Shown: positions 22,037 through 36,200 of the stretch, piece after piece
Layout of the letters: every line of letters begins with the position of its first letter
Position numbering within the stretch: the first letter of the stretch is position 1
From: Flaccisagitta enflata
Taxonomy: Eukaryota > Chaetognatha > Sagittoidea > Aphragmophora
Direction of reading: 5' to 3'
Assembly (NCBI GenBank): GCA_965153355.1
Contig: OZ231126.1
Coordinates: 75,578,001-75,642,000 of the forward strand
DNA: 64,000 bases
Notes under the pieces: model-generated
What the model was told of the DNA's origin: nothing
The model's database searches: none
Seen by the model: the letters and a program-made list of their open reading frames with translations, nothing else
Translations under genes and position numbers: made by a program

Positions 22037-23265
22037 AGTACCTTCCGGGCAAACCTGGCTAAAACTGGAGGATTAATTTTTATAACCTTAATTTTATTTC
22101 CTTATCTGACGCACTGAAAATTACCATAGAATTTGCTACCCGAGCTAGATAAGTCATGAAATTTGTAAAATGAAATTTAATGACCATTTTTGCTTTTATG
22201 TTTTCAATTAAACTGTCAACAGCCATATTTTGCATGAATTGACTTGCGTATGCCAGTTTTAAACCCCAATCCTTTATTTTACAGCTGAAAAAATATGCGA
22301 AATACAATAGAAAACTTCTTTTGTCAATCTACCATAGCTCATTGAAAATTTTAAATTTGCATAGAAAATCAAAATATCAACAAAACAAAAACATAGCGCG
22401 ATTCCTAAAACATAAACTGAGGGCGCCATGTTCTTATTTTAATGATATTTGGATTTTTTATGCAAATTTAAAATTTTCAGTGAGCAGTTACTGAAATGAT
22501 TGTCACTATTTTTTCACTTTTTAGTCTCATCAGAATCGAATTTCCTTCAATCTTTTAGCATGTTTGTCATTTGACAGTGACAGATTGGTTTTCTCATGTA
22601 AGTTAACATATTTAAGTACAAAAAAATAAGCACAAGCATTGACCTGAGCAAAAATGATAAAGTGAATAGTAACTTTATTCTCTGGGTAAATTCCTTTTAC
22701 TTTAATTTCAGTGCGTCATCTTTGTTTTTTGTATCTAACAGAATTAAAGGATACTTAATTCCTTGAACATATTTTGCTGTAAAAAAAAATAACTCGTGAA
22801 ATCAAAGTGCATGAAGACATCAATTTGGAGTGTTCTAACCTAGACCATTGGATTCAGCAGAAAATTTCACCTATTCTAGACAACAAGAACAGCTCAATCA
22901 GACAATTTTTATAGGTTCTACAGCTATTTTAAGTTTTTAAGGACAATTGTCTTAAAATAATTTAGGACAATTGTCCTTAAAAACTTTAAATGGCCATAAA
23001 ACCTGAAATAATTACCTGATTGAGCTGTTCTTGTTGTCTAGGTTAGGTAAAATTTTCTGCTGAATCCAATGGTCTGGGTTAAAACACTCCAAATTGATGT
23101 CTTCATGCACTTCTATTTCACGAGTTATTTTTTTTTACAGCAAAATAAGTTCAAGGAATTAAGCATCTTTTAATTAAGTTAGATACAGAAAATGAAGTTT
23201 GAGAAATGAAATTCAAATAACAAAAATTAATCCTCCAGTTTTAGCCGGGTTTGCTCGGAAGGTAC
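22037..23265. mobile_element. 1.2-kb element with 44-bp TIRs and nested palindromes
   Basis: The left terminus AGTACCTTCCGGGCAAACC and onward to GGAGGATTAATTTT recurs inverted at 23222-23265 with about two differences in 44 bp. Inside are three nested inverted pairs: GACGCACTGAAA (near 22108) with TTTCAGTGCGTC (near 22707); CATTGAAAATTTTAAATTTG (22341) with its inverse near 22460; and a roughly 200-bp palindrome centred near 22957 (AGGACAATTGTC). TA or ATAC flanks are possible target duplications. No transposase is encoded. Confidence 0.82.
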
Positions 23266-23625
23266 TATACTTCTCTTTGGCGCCGGGCCAGGTTATCTAA
23301 CTCCATTTCCCTAGTCCCTACCGCAACCCGGACATTGCATCCTTGGCCTCTCAAACCCATGCTCCCACCCGGCACCCACCCGCACCCGACTGAGATTGCC
23401 GTGTTTTCGGCCTCCTTGAACATGACAGTCTTTCCGTTAGGAACAACGGAGTAACGAACTTAAAAGCCTCTGATCTGAGTCTGAGTCGCTATATAGCAAA
23501 TGAAAATAGGCTCTTACAGATTATAAATCCTAAGACATGGGCTGAAGTAAAGACATCCAATAGACTAAATACTTTACCGCGTTTAAATGAACCGGGGGAA
23601 AAAGTTTGGGTTAACTAGTCATCCA

Positions 23626-24172
23626 AGGATCGCACATGGTCAGCGGTACCCGATGCCCTGCTTGGAGTGATTAGCTGAAGAAGCTGAGTGGGAGCAGGGC
23701 AGCGGCCCCAAAGGGCCGATGTCCTGTAGGACACAGGGGTGAATTTCCAGACGTCCTGAGAAAGCACATTTCAGGACTGAGTTGATTGATTGGAGAACAG
23801 GGATGAGGGCAGATTTGAACCTGAGCAGGTCATTTCGAGGGCTGAATTGAGACAGATTTTAGGTTTGAGAGGTCTGATTTCAGGCCTGAAATGGTTGATT
23901 TGGGGCCTGACAAGGCTGATTTAGTGCCTCAATGGGCTGATTTTGGGCTTGAGTGAGCTAATTTAGGATATAGAAGGGCCTGAGAGAGGTGATTTTAAGT
24001 CTGAGAGGGCAGACTTGGGGCCTGAGAGCGCTGATTTGGGGTCTGAGAGAGCTGATTTGGGGCCTGAGAGGGGCCTGGGGGGGACGGACAGACGTACGTA
24101 CGGACGGACATCTGGAAATTCACCCCTGTGTCCTACAGGACATCGGCCCTTTGGGGCCGCTGCCCAAAAAAG
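23626..24172. mobile_element. Fold-back element FBM-1 with perfect 54-bp TIRs
   Basis: 23697-23750 (starting GGGCAGCGGCCCCAAAGGGC) is the exact inverse of 24112-24165. Each arm carries the small palindrome TGTCCTGTAGGACA. The core is a minisatellite of GGCTGATTTGGGGCCTGAGAG-like 20-bp units. Outside the left arm is a conserved ATCGCACATGGTCAGCGGTA lead-in with CCCTGCTT...GCAGGGC pairing, shared by the other copies. FBM is a local name. Confidence 0.88.
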
Positions 24173-24246
24173 GGCATCATGATGAAAGCCATATCAATCT
24201 GATCTGTCCATCTCCCACACTACTTTGATGAAAATAAGACTCTGAC

Positions 24247-24546
<300 letters not shown>

Positions 24547-25199
24547 AAAAAAAGAGTTAGTATGAGAAAAGGCTACTGCCATCTGGATGTCCGAGTGAAA
24601 TTGATTGATATTTTAATCAGGAAAATGATAAATGAGTAAATCGGGGATGTTTCTTCTTTTTTAAAGATTCTATCAGAAAAAGAAAGAAAAAAAAATTCAA
24701 ACTCATTTTTCATTTTGGACAAGAATAAAACGATAGCAGAAATCCTTGAAAACAATTAATTCTAATTATTCATCTTTGAAAAGCAATTTTTGATGGCGTC
24801 TGTAACTAATTGTTGCATTACTGACTACGTAAGACTTAGAATTTCAATTGCAAATCTTCTCGGTCCATCCGTCGGTCGGTAGCTTATTAAATTACTTGAA
24901 ATGTGTGCAGTTTTTTGGTCTATCCACTGAATCACGAACTCTGATCTGGAAATTAGGCCAGTCAAGGTCCATTCCACTGAAGTACGCTAAGAACATTAAT
25001 TGATTTTCATTCCACTGAAGCACAACGTCATGCTTCAGTGGAAATGATCTTAACTTGAGCACGATTTTCGTGTTTAAAAGGATGCCCTGTTTTTTTGCTC
25101 AACTGCCCCTGCCCATCCATCCGCGACTAGGTCGCAGTGTATATGGCGTAAGTTCGTCTGAGCTGTCACAAAAAGTGATTCAGATGAACTTTTTTTTCC
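24547..25199. other. Unassigned sequence with small palindrome and THE scraps
   Basis: 25001-25043 holds the palindrome CATTCCACTGAAGCA/TGCTTCAGTGGAAATG. 25105-25150 (CTGCCCCTGCCCATCCATCC and GCGACTAGG) is a decayed THE distal end, and 24858-24890 a GGTCCATCCGTCGG scrap. No gene. Confidence 0.5.
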
Positions 25200-25378
25200 T
25201 TTCTAGTTGTGGATACGCAACTCAATCAGAGGATTTGCCCGTCCGTTGTTCCGTCGACCCATTGGTCTGTTGGTCTGTTGGTCTGTTGGTCCGTTGGTCT
25301 GTTGGTCTGTTGGTCTGTTGGTCCGTTGGTCCGTTGGGCGTTGATCCGTTGGTCCTTTGGTTCGTTGATGCTGCGGGG

Positions 25379-25465
<87 letters not shown>
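25200..25465 (-). mobile_element. THE-E hairpin end with GGTCTGTT core and (GT)n tail
   Basis: Hairpin AGTTGTGGATACGCAACT at 25205-25222 (one G-T wobble in the stem), CAATCAGAGGATTTGCCC, a (GGTCTGTT)n core to about 25360 and a (GT)n run at 25382-25463. No AACAAGGCC-type distal end was found beyond the GT run. Confidence 0.72.
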
Positions 25466-25938
25466 GGTATGACAAAGTTCCCAAGCACGCAAGCATTGCT
25501 TGTAGGCAGCTAACAGATTTTGTAGGCAAGGAGATTAGAAAAAAAATCAAAACAATAAGAAAATCATGAAAAACCGAAAAATTTGAAAAATTTATGTCAT
25601 AAAGTATCAAAATTCTAAGGAATGACTACAAATGTTTTCATTTGATTTGCCATATCATATAGTAATACATACTATCTATATGCAATGATGAATTGAAACA
25701 TCTTATCATCATGTTACTATAAAAAGTTGTCTTTCATACTTTTTTTTCAATATGTTTTAGAAATCTATATTTACAGATTTATCAAAATATTTTGTAGGCC
25801 AGAGCTTGTAAGAAAATCTGTGTGAAAGGGTTTGGGGTGGGGGAGGGTGTGAATGGGAGTTGAACGCTACTGCCCAATGCCCATCCCTCCCTAACGATAT
25901 TACGGCCCCGCGTCACTTGTTGTAACAGGCGCTCGAAA
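25466..25938. other. Unassigned AT-rich sequence
   Basis: No gene or element recognised. Confidence 0.4.
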
Positions 25939-26117
25939 AACAAGGCCGGATACACGGCCACCAGTTGCGGACGGGTGGGCAGGAGCGGAAATGCGCGTTT
26001 TCACATTTTTCGACTCGTGCTCACCAACGGACCGACGGACCGACCGACCAACGGACGGACGGACGGACGGACGGACGGACCAAGCCTCTTATACAGTTGC
26101 GTGTCCGCAACTAAAAA
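25939..26117 (+). mobile_element. THE-E, short complete copy
   Basis: Starts AACAAGGCCGGATACACGGC (GGCCG/CGGCC can pair), distal motif AGTTGCGGAC, then GGGTGGGCAGGAGCGG, a (GGAC)n core, AAGCCTCTTATAC and the hairpin AGTTGCGTGTCCGCAACT (26095-26112) with A5. The outer arm plus loop GTCCGCAACT is the exact inverse of the distal motif, 10 of 10. Confidence 0.88.
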
Positions 26118-26501
26118 GTGAGTCTGTAATGAGAGAAGCTAGAAATGTGCGTTTTTTTAAGAGTGTCCTCGCACTTCTATAAGAGGTCATGTCCGTCTGT
26201 CAGTTGGTCATTCTGTTGGGTAACGCAAACGTTAGAAATGTGCAAAACGGCTGATTCAGACGTATTTCTTCATTTCTATCACCTCTCATGCCTTACCACA
26301 TTCATTTTATTCATCAATTCATTCATTCATTCATTCATTTATTCATTCATTCATTCATTCATTCATTCATTCATTCATTCATTCATTCATTCATTCATTC
26401 ATTCATTCATTCATTCATTCATTCATTCATTCAGAGGAAATAAGAACGAAACGCTGATTCACAAATTCTTAATCAAGCGAGGCGCACTTATTTGCCATAA
26501 C

Positions 26502-27771
<1,270 letters not shown>

Positions 27772-27790
27772 GCCATAACTTGGCCTTGTT

Positions 27791-28318
27791 TAGGTGCCTA
27801 GATCTTTTTCCCAGAATATAGATTTAAAAAGATTTCTGCAGTAGCAGGTGTTTAAGTGGTCCTTTGCAAAGCTTAAAGAGGAGCAATTAATAGGGAATCG
27901 GCTCATTTCTCCTGGTTTTTGCTGAAAGTTTGATTTGGGGAAGTTTTTCACCTTGATTAACTTGGAAATCTTTATTGATTTAACAGAAAATCATACACCA
28001 AAATGTCAAATAGATTGAAATGGTACCTTGTTTGCGTCTTTATATGCTCCTGATAGCGGGCGTATTCAATGGAAAACCTCTACACTTTTTATTCGAACAC
28101 CCGATGAGAAGAAACAAGATTTTCGTTGCATGACTTGTGACCTTGAAATCGTTTTTTATGGCGGTAACATATAGACAACCTTTTGAGCCAGATACATATA
28201 TTACAACAGTAAAAACGCGACGGACAATGAAAGACAAAGTCAGACAGACAAAAAGACGGACAAAAAGACGGACAGAAAGAGACTGACGAAGATCGACAAA
28301 GACAGACAAAGACGGATA
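27791..28318. other. Unassigned sequence
   Basis: No gene recognised; 28205-28320 is GACA/GACG-rich, probably tetranucleotide core sequence running up to the next THE. Confidence 0.45.
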
Positions 28319-28460
28319 GACAATAAGACCAAGTAGGCCATAAGGCCAATAAGGTGCGACGTGTGGATCTTCGAATGAATGCGTCACCAACCGACCAACC
28401 AACCAACCGACCGACCGACGGACACAGTCAGTTATAGAGGTGCTTTGTCGCACCTAAAAA
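28319..28460 (+). mobile_element. THE-C, short complete copy
   Basis: ACAATAAGACCAAGTAGG is a mutated distal end, followed by GGCCAATAAGGTGCGAC with the distal motif AGGTGCGAC, GATCTTCGAATGAATGCGTC, an (AACC/GACC)n core, CAGTCAGTTATAG and hairpin AGGTGCTTTGTCGCACCT (28438-28455) with A5. The distal motif matches the outer arm plus loop 9 of 9, whereas the hairpin stem is only 6 bp. Confidence 0.85.
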
Positions 28461-28945
28461 GCGAAGGACAGAGAAAGTTAAAAAATAAAAAAAAGATTCG
28501 ATGTAACTACTGCAATATGACAGTCAAACCATGACAGATAGAAAAACCGCGACGGACAAAGCAAGACAGACAGACAGTGAACCAAAATGAGACTCGAACT
28601 ATAAGATCAATTGCAATATGACAGGTATGGACCGTATGATTTCAAACCAAAGACAGGACAGAGTCGACGTTTTAAGAGAAATATAGTATGACAGTCAAAT
28701 CTTGACGGATCATGGGACAAGCACAGACAAAGACAGATTGCCAAATGCCATCATTTATAACCGAAGTCATTCCTCATCTGGTCTTGAAGTCTTACACATT
28801 TGCATATGAAACCTCTGAAACCAGTAAGACGTTGGGTGTTTCACATTGAAAAAAAAGTTGAGCGTTTTCCTTTTGTTCCAGTTATAGAATAGAAAATCAC
28901 AAGCATGGCCATATTTTTTTTTCTAAAATCTTTGTTCATTTCCTT
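28461..28945. other. Unassigned sequence
   Basis: A few GACAGACA-type tetramers; no gene. Confidence 0.4.
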
Positions 28946-29145
28946 TTTATAGATGCATCCTTGCATCTCAAGAGAGTCTGTTTGTCCATTACTATGCTTG
29001 CCCGTGTGTATGTACCCACGTTAAAGCGCTTATCCGTTACCCCTCTTGTAAAGCGGGAGAGTCTGTCTGTCCATTACTATACTCGTATGTCTGTATGTAC
29101 CCACGTTTACACGCTTATCCGTTACCCCTCTTGTAAAAACGGGAT
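28946..29145 (-). mobile_element. THE-like hairpin end plus an 86-bp duplication
   Basis: A T run precedes hairpin AGATGCATCCTTGCATCT (28951-28968; perfect 7-bp stem, TCCT loop), then AGAGAGTCTGTTTGTCC. The following roughly 86 bp is present twice (about 28972 and 29058), sharing TTATCCGTTACCCCTCTTGT. The distal end was not identified. Confidence 0.6.
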
Positions 29146-29302
29146 TTTTGGCAGTCTTCTTTGGTGATCGTTTTATCAATTTAGACATCTACTCCACCGA
29201 CGGATATGGACAAATTAACGGGTGGAGGTATGCACAGCCAGACAGACGGATCAAAAAGACAGAAGAATGGACAGCCAGACAGAGGGAAACTGTCTCTAGT
29301 AG

Positions 29303-29320
29303 AGTTGGTAACACGCAACT
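29303..29320. other. 18-nt THE-like hairpin
   Basis: AGTTGGTAACACGCAACT has the 18-nt spacing of the THE hairpins but only a 5-bp stem. It lies 30 bp from the next hairpin, so it may be a decayed end. Confidence 0.4.
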
Positions 29321-29404
29321 GATAGTCTTTAAGTACTCTTCCATTCTTTTTGTGTTCCACGATAGTGGAACACTAAATATTGGGAGTTTCTCCGTCTGTC
29401 TGTC

Positions 29405-30480
29405 TGTCTGTCCGTACGTATGTCACACCACCCAGTTTTCTCCAATGTATGTCACACAGCCCAGAATTCTCCGATGTATGTCACACAACCCAGTATTCTC
29501 CGATGTATGTCACACCACCCAGTTTTCTCCAATGTATGTCACACAGCCCAGAATTCTCCGATGTATATCACACCACCCAGTTTTCTCCAATATATGTCAC
29601 ACAGCCCAGAATTCTCCGATGTATGTCACACCACCCAGTTTTCTCCGATGTATGTCACACAGCCCAGAATTCTCCGATGTATGTCACACCACCCAGCTTT
29701 CCAACAATGTCACACAGCCCAGAATTCTCCGATGTATGTCACACCACCCAGTTTTCTCCAATGTATATGTCACACACCCAGAATTCATATATGTCAACAC
29801 CACTCAGTTTTCTCCGATGTATGTCACACAGCCCAGAATTCTCCGATGTATGTCACACCACCCAGTTTTCTCCTATGTATGTCACACAGTCCAGTATACT
29901 CCAATGTATGTCACACCACCCAGTTTTCTCCAATGTATGTCACACAGCCCAGAATTCTCCTATGTATGTCACACCACCCAGTTTTCTCCAATGTATGTCA
30001 CACAGCCCAGAATTCTCCGATGTATGTCACACCACCCAGTTTTCTCCGATGTATGTCATACAGCCCAGAATTCTTTGATGTATGTCACACCACCCAGTTC
30101 TCTCCAATGTATGTCACACAGCCCAGAATTCTCTGATGTATGTCACACAGCCCAGAATTCTCCGATGTATGTCACACCACCCAGTTTTCTCCGATGTATG
30201 TCACACAGCCCAGAATTCTCCAATATATGTCACACCACCCAGTTTTTTCCAATGTATGTCACACAGCCCAGAATTCTCCAATGTATGTCCCACCACCCAG
30301 TATTTTTACATGTATGTCACACAGTCCAGAATTCTACAATGTATGTCACACCACCCAGTTTTTCTCCAATGTATGTCACACAGCCCTGTACTGTAATCTT
30401 TGATGTATATCACACCACCTGGTTTGTTCCAATGTATGTCACACAGCCCTGTATTTTCCAATGTATGTCACACAACCCCG
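29405..30480. repeat. 29-bp minisatellite, about 37 copies, alternating two variants
   Basis: Units such as CACCCAGTTTTCTCCGATGT and AGCCCAGAATTCTCCGATGT, each followed by ATGTCACAC, mostly alternate, giving a 58-bp higher-order unit. Three units (87 bp) bring any frame back into phase, so every plus frame is open; the 512-codon frame at 29148-30686 arises this way and has no other support. Confidence 0.93.
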
Positions 30481-30489
30481 CTTTCTCCA

Positions 30490-30490
<1 letters not shown>

Positions 30491-30528
<38 letters not shown>

Positions 30529-30728
30529 ACACACACACACACAGGAGGCAGTGGGACCGCCCACAGGCGGCAGTGGGACCACCCACAGGTGGCAGTGGGA
30601 CCGCCCACAGGCGGCAGTGGGGCCGCCCACAGGCGGCAGTGGGACCGCCCACAGGCAGCAGTGAGGCCGCCCATAGGCGGCAGTGAGGTCGCTTATGGAT
30701 GGTAGTTAGGCCGCCCAGAGGCGGCCAT
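30491..30728. repeat. (CA)n run and 22-bp GC-rich tandem array
   Basis: CA repeats (30491-30542) are followed by about eight copies of a 22-bp unit, AGGCGGCAGTGGGACCGCCC plus AC, decaying towards the right. Each unit contains a potential GGCGG/CCGCC stem. Confidence 0.92.
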
Positions 30729-30830
30729 TATCCACAACACAGATTTGTCTGGTTATTATTATTAGATTTGTGTTATGAATTATTGCCTTTCTTTTTCACG
30801 CCAAATCAAGTTTTCGTGGAACACAAAATG

Positions 30831-30978
30831 GCGAATGCCACTAGTTTTACTACCGACCGACCTACGTTCAGAAGTCAGAATAATGAATTCTCATGAATGA
30901 TAGTCGTAACCTTGACAGGTCTTTCATTTATCCTTATATACATTTTTGGCGTGATTTTTAAGTGATGTCTGAGAGATG
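30831..30978. other. Unassigned sequence
   Basis: No supported feature. Confidence 0.4.
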
Positions 30979-31835
<857 letters not shown>

Positions 31836-31990
31836 CCCCTCCTTAAAACTACGGTGATATTCCTCTACTGTGATATTCTTCTACTGTGATATTCTGCTAC
31901 TGTGATATTCTTCTATGAACCTCCCCCCCTCCTTAAAACTACGGTGATATTCTTCTACTGTGATATTCTTCACTGTGATATTCTTTTAAT
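31836..31990. repeat. Short tandem array of CTACTGTGATATTCTT units
   Basis: Seven copies of a 13-17-bp unit in two blocks, each block led by CTCCTTAAAACTACGGTGAT and a C run. Confidence 0.85.
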
Positions 31991-32050
31991 TACTTTTTTT
32001 TATTCATCAATTTCGTGTTTCATTCTTGCAAAAATGTCCAAAAGTTTCTA

Positions 32051-32507
32051 CAGGGTGATTTTTTTTCAATTGGGGGAAAGTATTGAGACACCAAATGGTT
32101 ATTATGTAATTTTTGAATGAATTAAAGATAGTTTATGGTTGCAAAATACTTGACATTTATTATTCCAGAAAGAAAAATATTTTTGACAAATTTTGCTAGT
32201 ATTTTTATCCAAACCAAAATTTCATAAAAACCAAGGTTTTTTATACCTTTGTTTAAGTAAAATTACAAAATACGTTTTTGTGCAAAATTTAAAAATTCAC
32301 TATTGTAAAAATATGGTTTAAACCTCATGGATTGAAAACGGTCAGCTATGCTAAATTGAAGTCAAAACTGGTCAAAAATATTTTTTCTTTCTTGAATAAT
32401 AAATGTCATTTAGTTTGTAACCATAAATTGATTTTGGTTTATCCTTCAATTGTATAATTGAAATTTGATGTCTTAATACTTTCCCCCACTTAAAAAAAGT
32501 CATCCTG
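32051..32507. mobile_element. Tc1/mariner-type palindromic MITE, 457 bp
   Basis: CAGGGTGATTTTTTTTCAAT at the left and AAAAAAAGTCATCCTG at the right are inverted repeats extending over GGGGGAAAGTATT, each flanked by TA. Subterminal TATGGTTGCAAAA and AATAATAAATGTCA segments also recur inverted. No transposase is encoded. Confidence 0.82.
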
Positions 32508-32589
32508 TAACAGTGCCCCAAAGTGAAAATTAAGATTCAGATTTCAACAGCTAAGGGCAGTGAGGCCCAAATGCTCATGAACGTTTTTT

Positions 32590-32668
32590 AAAAAAGTAAA
32601 TGTGTGACCGACCAATCAAAGGACCTTCGTAGCGGTGTTTCTAGAGTCGCGCAGCGCGACCAAAAAAG
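32590..32668 (+). mobile_element. Truncated THE-A hairpin end
   Basis: GTGTGACCGACC, a very short core and AGTCGCGCAGCGCGACC (32645-32661; perfect 7-bp stem GTCGCGC/GCGCGAC) followed by a run of A. Confidence 0.62.
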
Positions 32669-33084
32669 AAAAAAAAAAGAAAAAAACTCGAATCGTGTTC
32701 TTCCTCCTGTTAGGGGTCAACATCTTGAGGCTAAGAGAGAAGCTAGAGGATGTTTGCCTCTCGTTTTAGGGGCACGTATCTGATTTATTTTTCCAATATT
32801 TATTGGCTAAATAGGATTTCTTTTCTTATGTTCATATTTTGCTTCCTTCCAGTGCTTCAACTCGGTAGTCCATAAAACAGAAGGGAGACGTTTTTAGGGA
32901 GACGATTATAGGCAGAACATTGCCCCATCAACTGCTTAAGGAGAAGAAAAAAGGTATATTGACGATGGAGTCTGCAAACAACAATGTGCTTCTACTGATT
33001 GGGAGATGCCATAAATGAAAGGCATTTCTGTGGCCCAAATGTGACACTCGTGCGATTCTTATGTCATGCGAAACTTAGATGAAA
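32669..33084. other. Upstream region of the spliced gene
   Basis: No recognised coding or element. This is the likely leader and promoter-side region of the gene starting at about 33.1-33.3 kb, but no promoter motif could be supported. Confidence 0.35.
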
Positions 33085-33249
<165 letters not shown>

Positions 33250-33281
33250 ACAACCACCAAACAGCCAAACAAACACGCAAA

Positions 33282-36200
33282 ATGTCAAGTGACGGAAGTG
33301 CAAAAACGCGGAAATTCCATCTGCATCGAAATTCGTTTTTTTCCACTTTGATTTCTTCTTTTTGGAAATGGGAAAAGAAGAAAGAGAAAGAGAAAAACAT
33401 GAAGGAAAACAATTTTCGCTCTTCAAATATAAATTGCTACTCGCTATCGTCGTCACCGTCGTCGTTTTGGTCGTCGTCGTTGTTATCGTTGTCGTTGTTA
33501 TCTTTGAATCGTTTCTTGATTTTCCTTTTCGTTATTTTGAGCCCAACTACGTTTTCATCTCCCGCAATTACGACGAATGCCTCGAGCAGTAAGTCGTCGT
33601 CGCAGAATATTTTCCATTACCGCAACAGCCATCAAAAGAACCATCAGCCCGACTACAACCAAAACCAAAACCCCGACCTCAACCCTTATCACAAAAACAA
33701 TCGCGACAACCGCAACTACAACCAAGACTCAAATCACAAAAACAATCACGACAACCAAAACCATCTCAAAATTCCTTTGATACAAATCGGAATTTCGTCA
33801 TCAATACCGTCAACATCGAATCATCCGATTCCGTCCAAACCTTCAACAAACTTATCTTCATCTTCGGCAACTTCGTCGACGTCCTCTTCAGTTATGTCAG
33901 AATTTCCGACAAACCTTTCAAGTTCCTCAACGATCGCGTCCAGATCTTCCAGGAGCGTCTCGACGCCTTCATCATCAAAAGGGGGCGACAATCTTTCTTC
34001 CATCGCAGATGACGTAAGAACTTTGTTTTTGAACAAATTTCCTAATCAAGGCACTTTCCCCAAAACCATATTCTCCCATAGTTTGTTGAACAGGAAATCC
34101 TCCGCCTCTCCCTCCTCCTCATCTTCCTCTGCATCTCTCCCTCCCTCACATTCACGCTCTGCGGTCTCTCCATCGACCCTAGAGTTTTCGAAGGATGGAT
34201 CATTGAGTAAGTCTCACGAATCAGGAATTTTGCGTAGAGGTGATTCAATCAGATCTCAACCAAATGCCAGGGATATCACTTCAACAACATTTACGTCAAA
34301 CTTGATGAGGAGCAGTTTGAATTCTCGGAGCCCCTTCTCAACACCTCCGCCAACTGCGCCAGCGTGGTTGATGGCATCCGCTTTGTCGACGATTTCCCGC
34401 CGACTTCCCGCCTCAAATGCATCATCTCGAGATGTTCGTAGGTTGTGGACGTATTTGAACCGCTGGAGAAACACGATGGCTTGGAGAAAATGGGTGCTGA
34501 GACAAAAATCAGCGGCATCAACCTCACCGCTACCGGCCTCCACCTCCTCATCTTCCTCTCCTTCCTCCTCTTCCTCCTCATTTTTCTTCTCCAACGGTTC
34601 TACCTCCTCATCCTCTCCCTCATCCAGCAAATCAACGAATGGATATTTAAACGCACCACCTAATGCCCCCAAGACACCTCATGCGCCACCTAATGCAATA
34701 CCTGATGTCAACTTAGTACATTCCAAAACTAATTATTCCAATTTTGTGTCTCCCACCAAAAATTATACACGATCTTCTCGGTTAACAAGACGTCCCAATC
34801 AATCCTCTCATCTCAGGATGCGATCTGCAAATGTAACATTAAGATCTTCAAGGCATCCACCACGATATTCACATAGTACAATTCGCTCCTTGCAACCTCT
34901 GTCACAATATTCGCGATATTTGGCGCGAACTTCTCCAAAGCCAATGCACTCGTCGCGGCATTTTAGCCAACGAAGCAGGCAGCAAATGACAACAACTCCT
35001 CCGCGACCCTTGATGAGTTTCTCGCAGCAACGGAGGCGTCCATCGCAGTATTCATGGCGCTACGTTCCCGGGTCTTCGACGATTTTTGCGCAATCCTCCA
35101 AATCATCGAGATTCTCTCGGAAGCCCCCAGTCCCAACTGCGATGACAAGATCTAACATAGCTTTAGGACATTCACTGTCTCGGACAAAATACGCCTCTAC
35201 TCTTTCGAGGCAATTCAACTCCACCTTAATCAATGACACATCTCGAACTAATTCACGTCGGCCATTACATGATACTCGCCGGTCATTTCGTGCTAATAAT
35301 TGGCCATTTAGAAGTTTGTTAGCGCCAATTCGCCATCCAACTTCTTCCAGCTTTCACCATCCATCAGTTTCTAGTTCGCAACCACTAACTTTGAATGAAA
35401 GGAAGAATGACGGAAATGGAGACAAGATGAAGAAGGAGAAAGAGAAGGAGAAAAGAAAGTCCACAGTCAAAGAGAAAAGGAAAATTCACAGTAACGAAGA
35501 TGCAGGTGGATCGGTGGAAATCCACCAAGGAGATGACACAGAAGTTGAAGACAAAGATATTGATGCCGATAAACGGAGAAGAAACCTGGGAGACAGTCAA
35601 GGACAAGAAGATAGGCTTAATCAAAAGGACAAACCGGCGGTTAAAGTAATATCAAGTGAGGACAAACGAGAGGTCAGAGACAAACTCGATGACAAGATTA
35701 AAGATGAAGAAAACTTGGAAGACAGAGAAAAACTATTGCTTGGAAAAGGTAAGAATGGAAAAGGGAAGAAAGGCAAAGGATATGAAGAAAATCCGAGGCT
35801 ACGTGATAAAATGGAATTTAAATTGATCAACCGCCAGGAAATAACAGAGGAAGAAATAAAAAGGAAGGAGGGAAAGGATAAAGGCGAGGCGGAGGAGGAG
35901 AAAGAGAGGAAAAGAAAAGAAAGAGAGGAACGGGAGGAGATAGGGAAAACGAAAAAGAAGAGTGGTGAGAAGAGGAGGAAGAAAATTAAGACAAAAACAA
36001 AGGAAACCGAGGAGGTGAATGATGAAGGGAAGATGGAGGCAACCAGACAGAGAGTGGCAAAAAAGAAGACGGAGGAAATATGGACAGAAGAGGGAGCAAA
36101 AGTAAAGGAGGTGAAGAATATAGAAGAAATAGAGAGAGAAGAGGGAATGAAGGTGGAGGGGAGAGTGGGGATGAAGGATAGAGAGAAGAAAGAGGGGAAA

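Larger units (their letters stand above)
29347..30830 (-). mobile_element. THE-H with 22-nt hairpin and long minisatellites
   Basis: T5 precedes the hairpin GTGTTCCACGATAGTGGAACAC (29352-29373; 9-bp stem, GATA loop), then TTGGGAGTTTCTCCGTC and (GTCT)n tetramers. The core is the 29-bp array (29405-30480), a (CA)n run and a 22-bp array. At the far end (30813-30823) TCGTGGAACAC is the exact inverse of outer arm plus loop GTGTTCCACGA, 11 of 11, followed by GGCGAATGCC, itself a small hairpin. The plan is that of the other THE elements with unrelated sequence; the right boundary is approximate. Confidence 0.72.

Noticed and set aside
29148-30686. 512-codon open frame across the 29-bp array
   Set aside because: The array is open in all three plus frames and three units restore the frame, so the length is a by-product of repetition.
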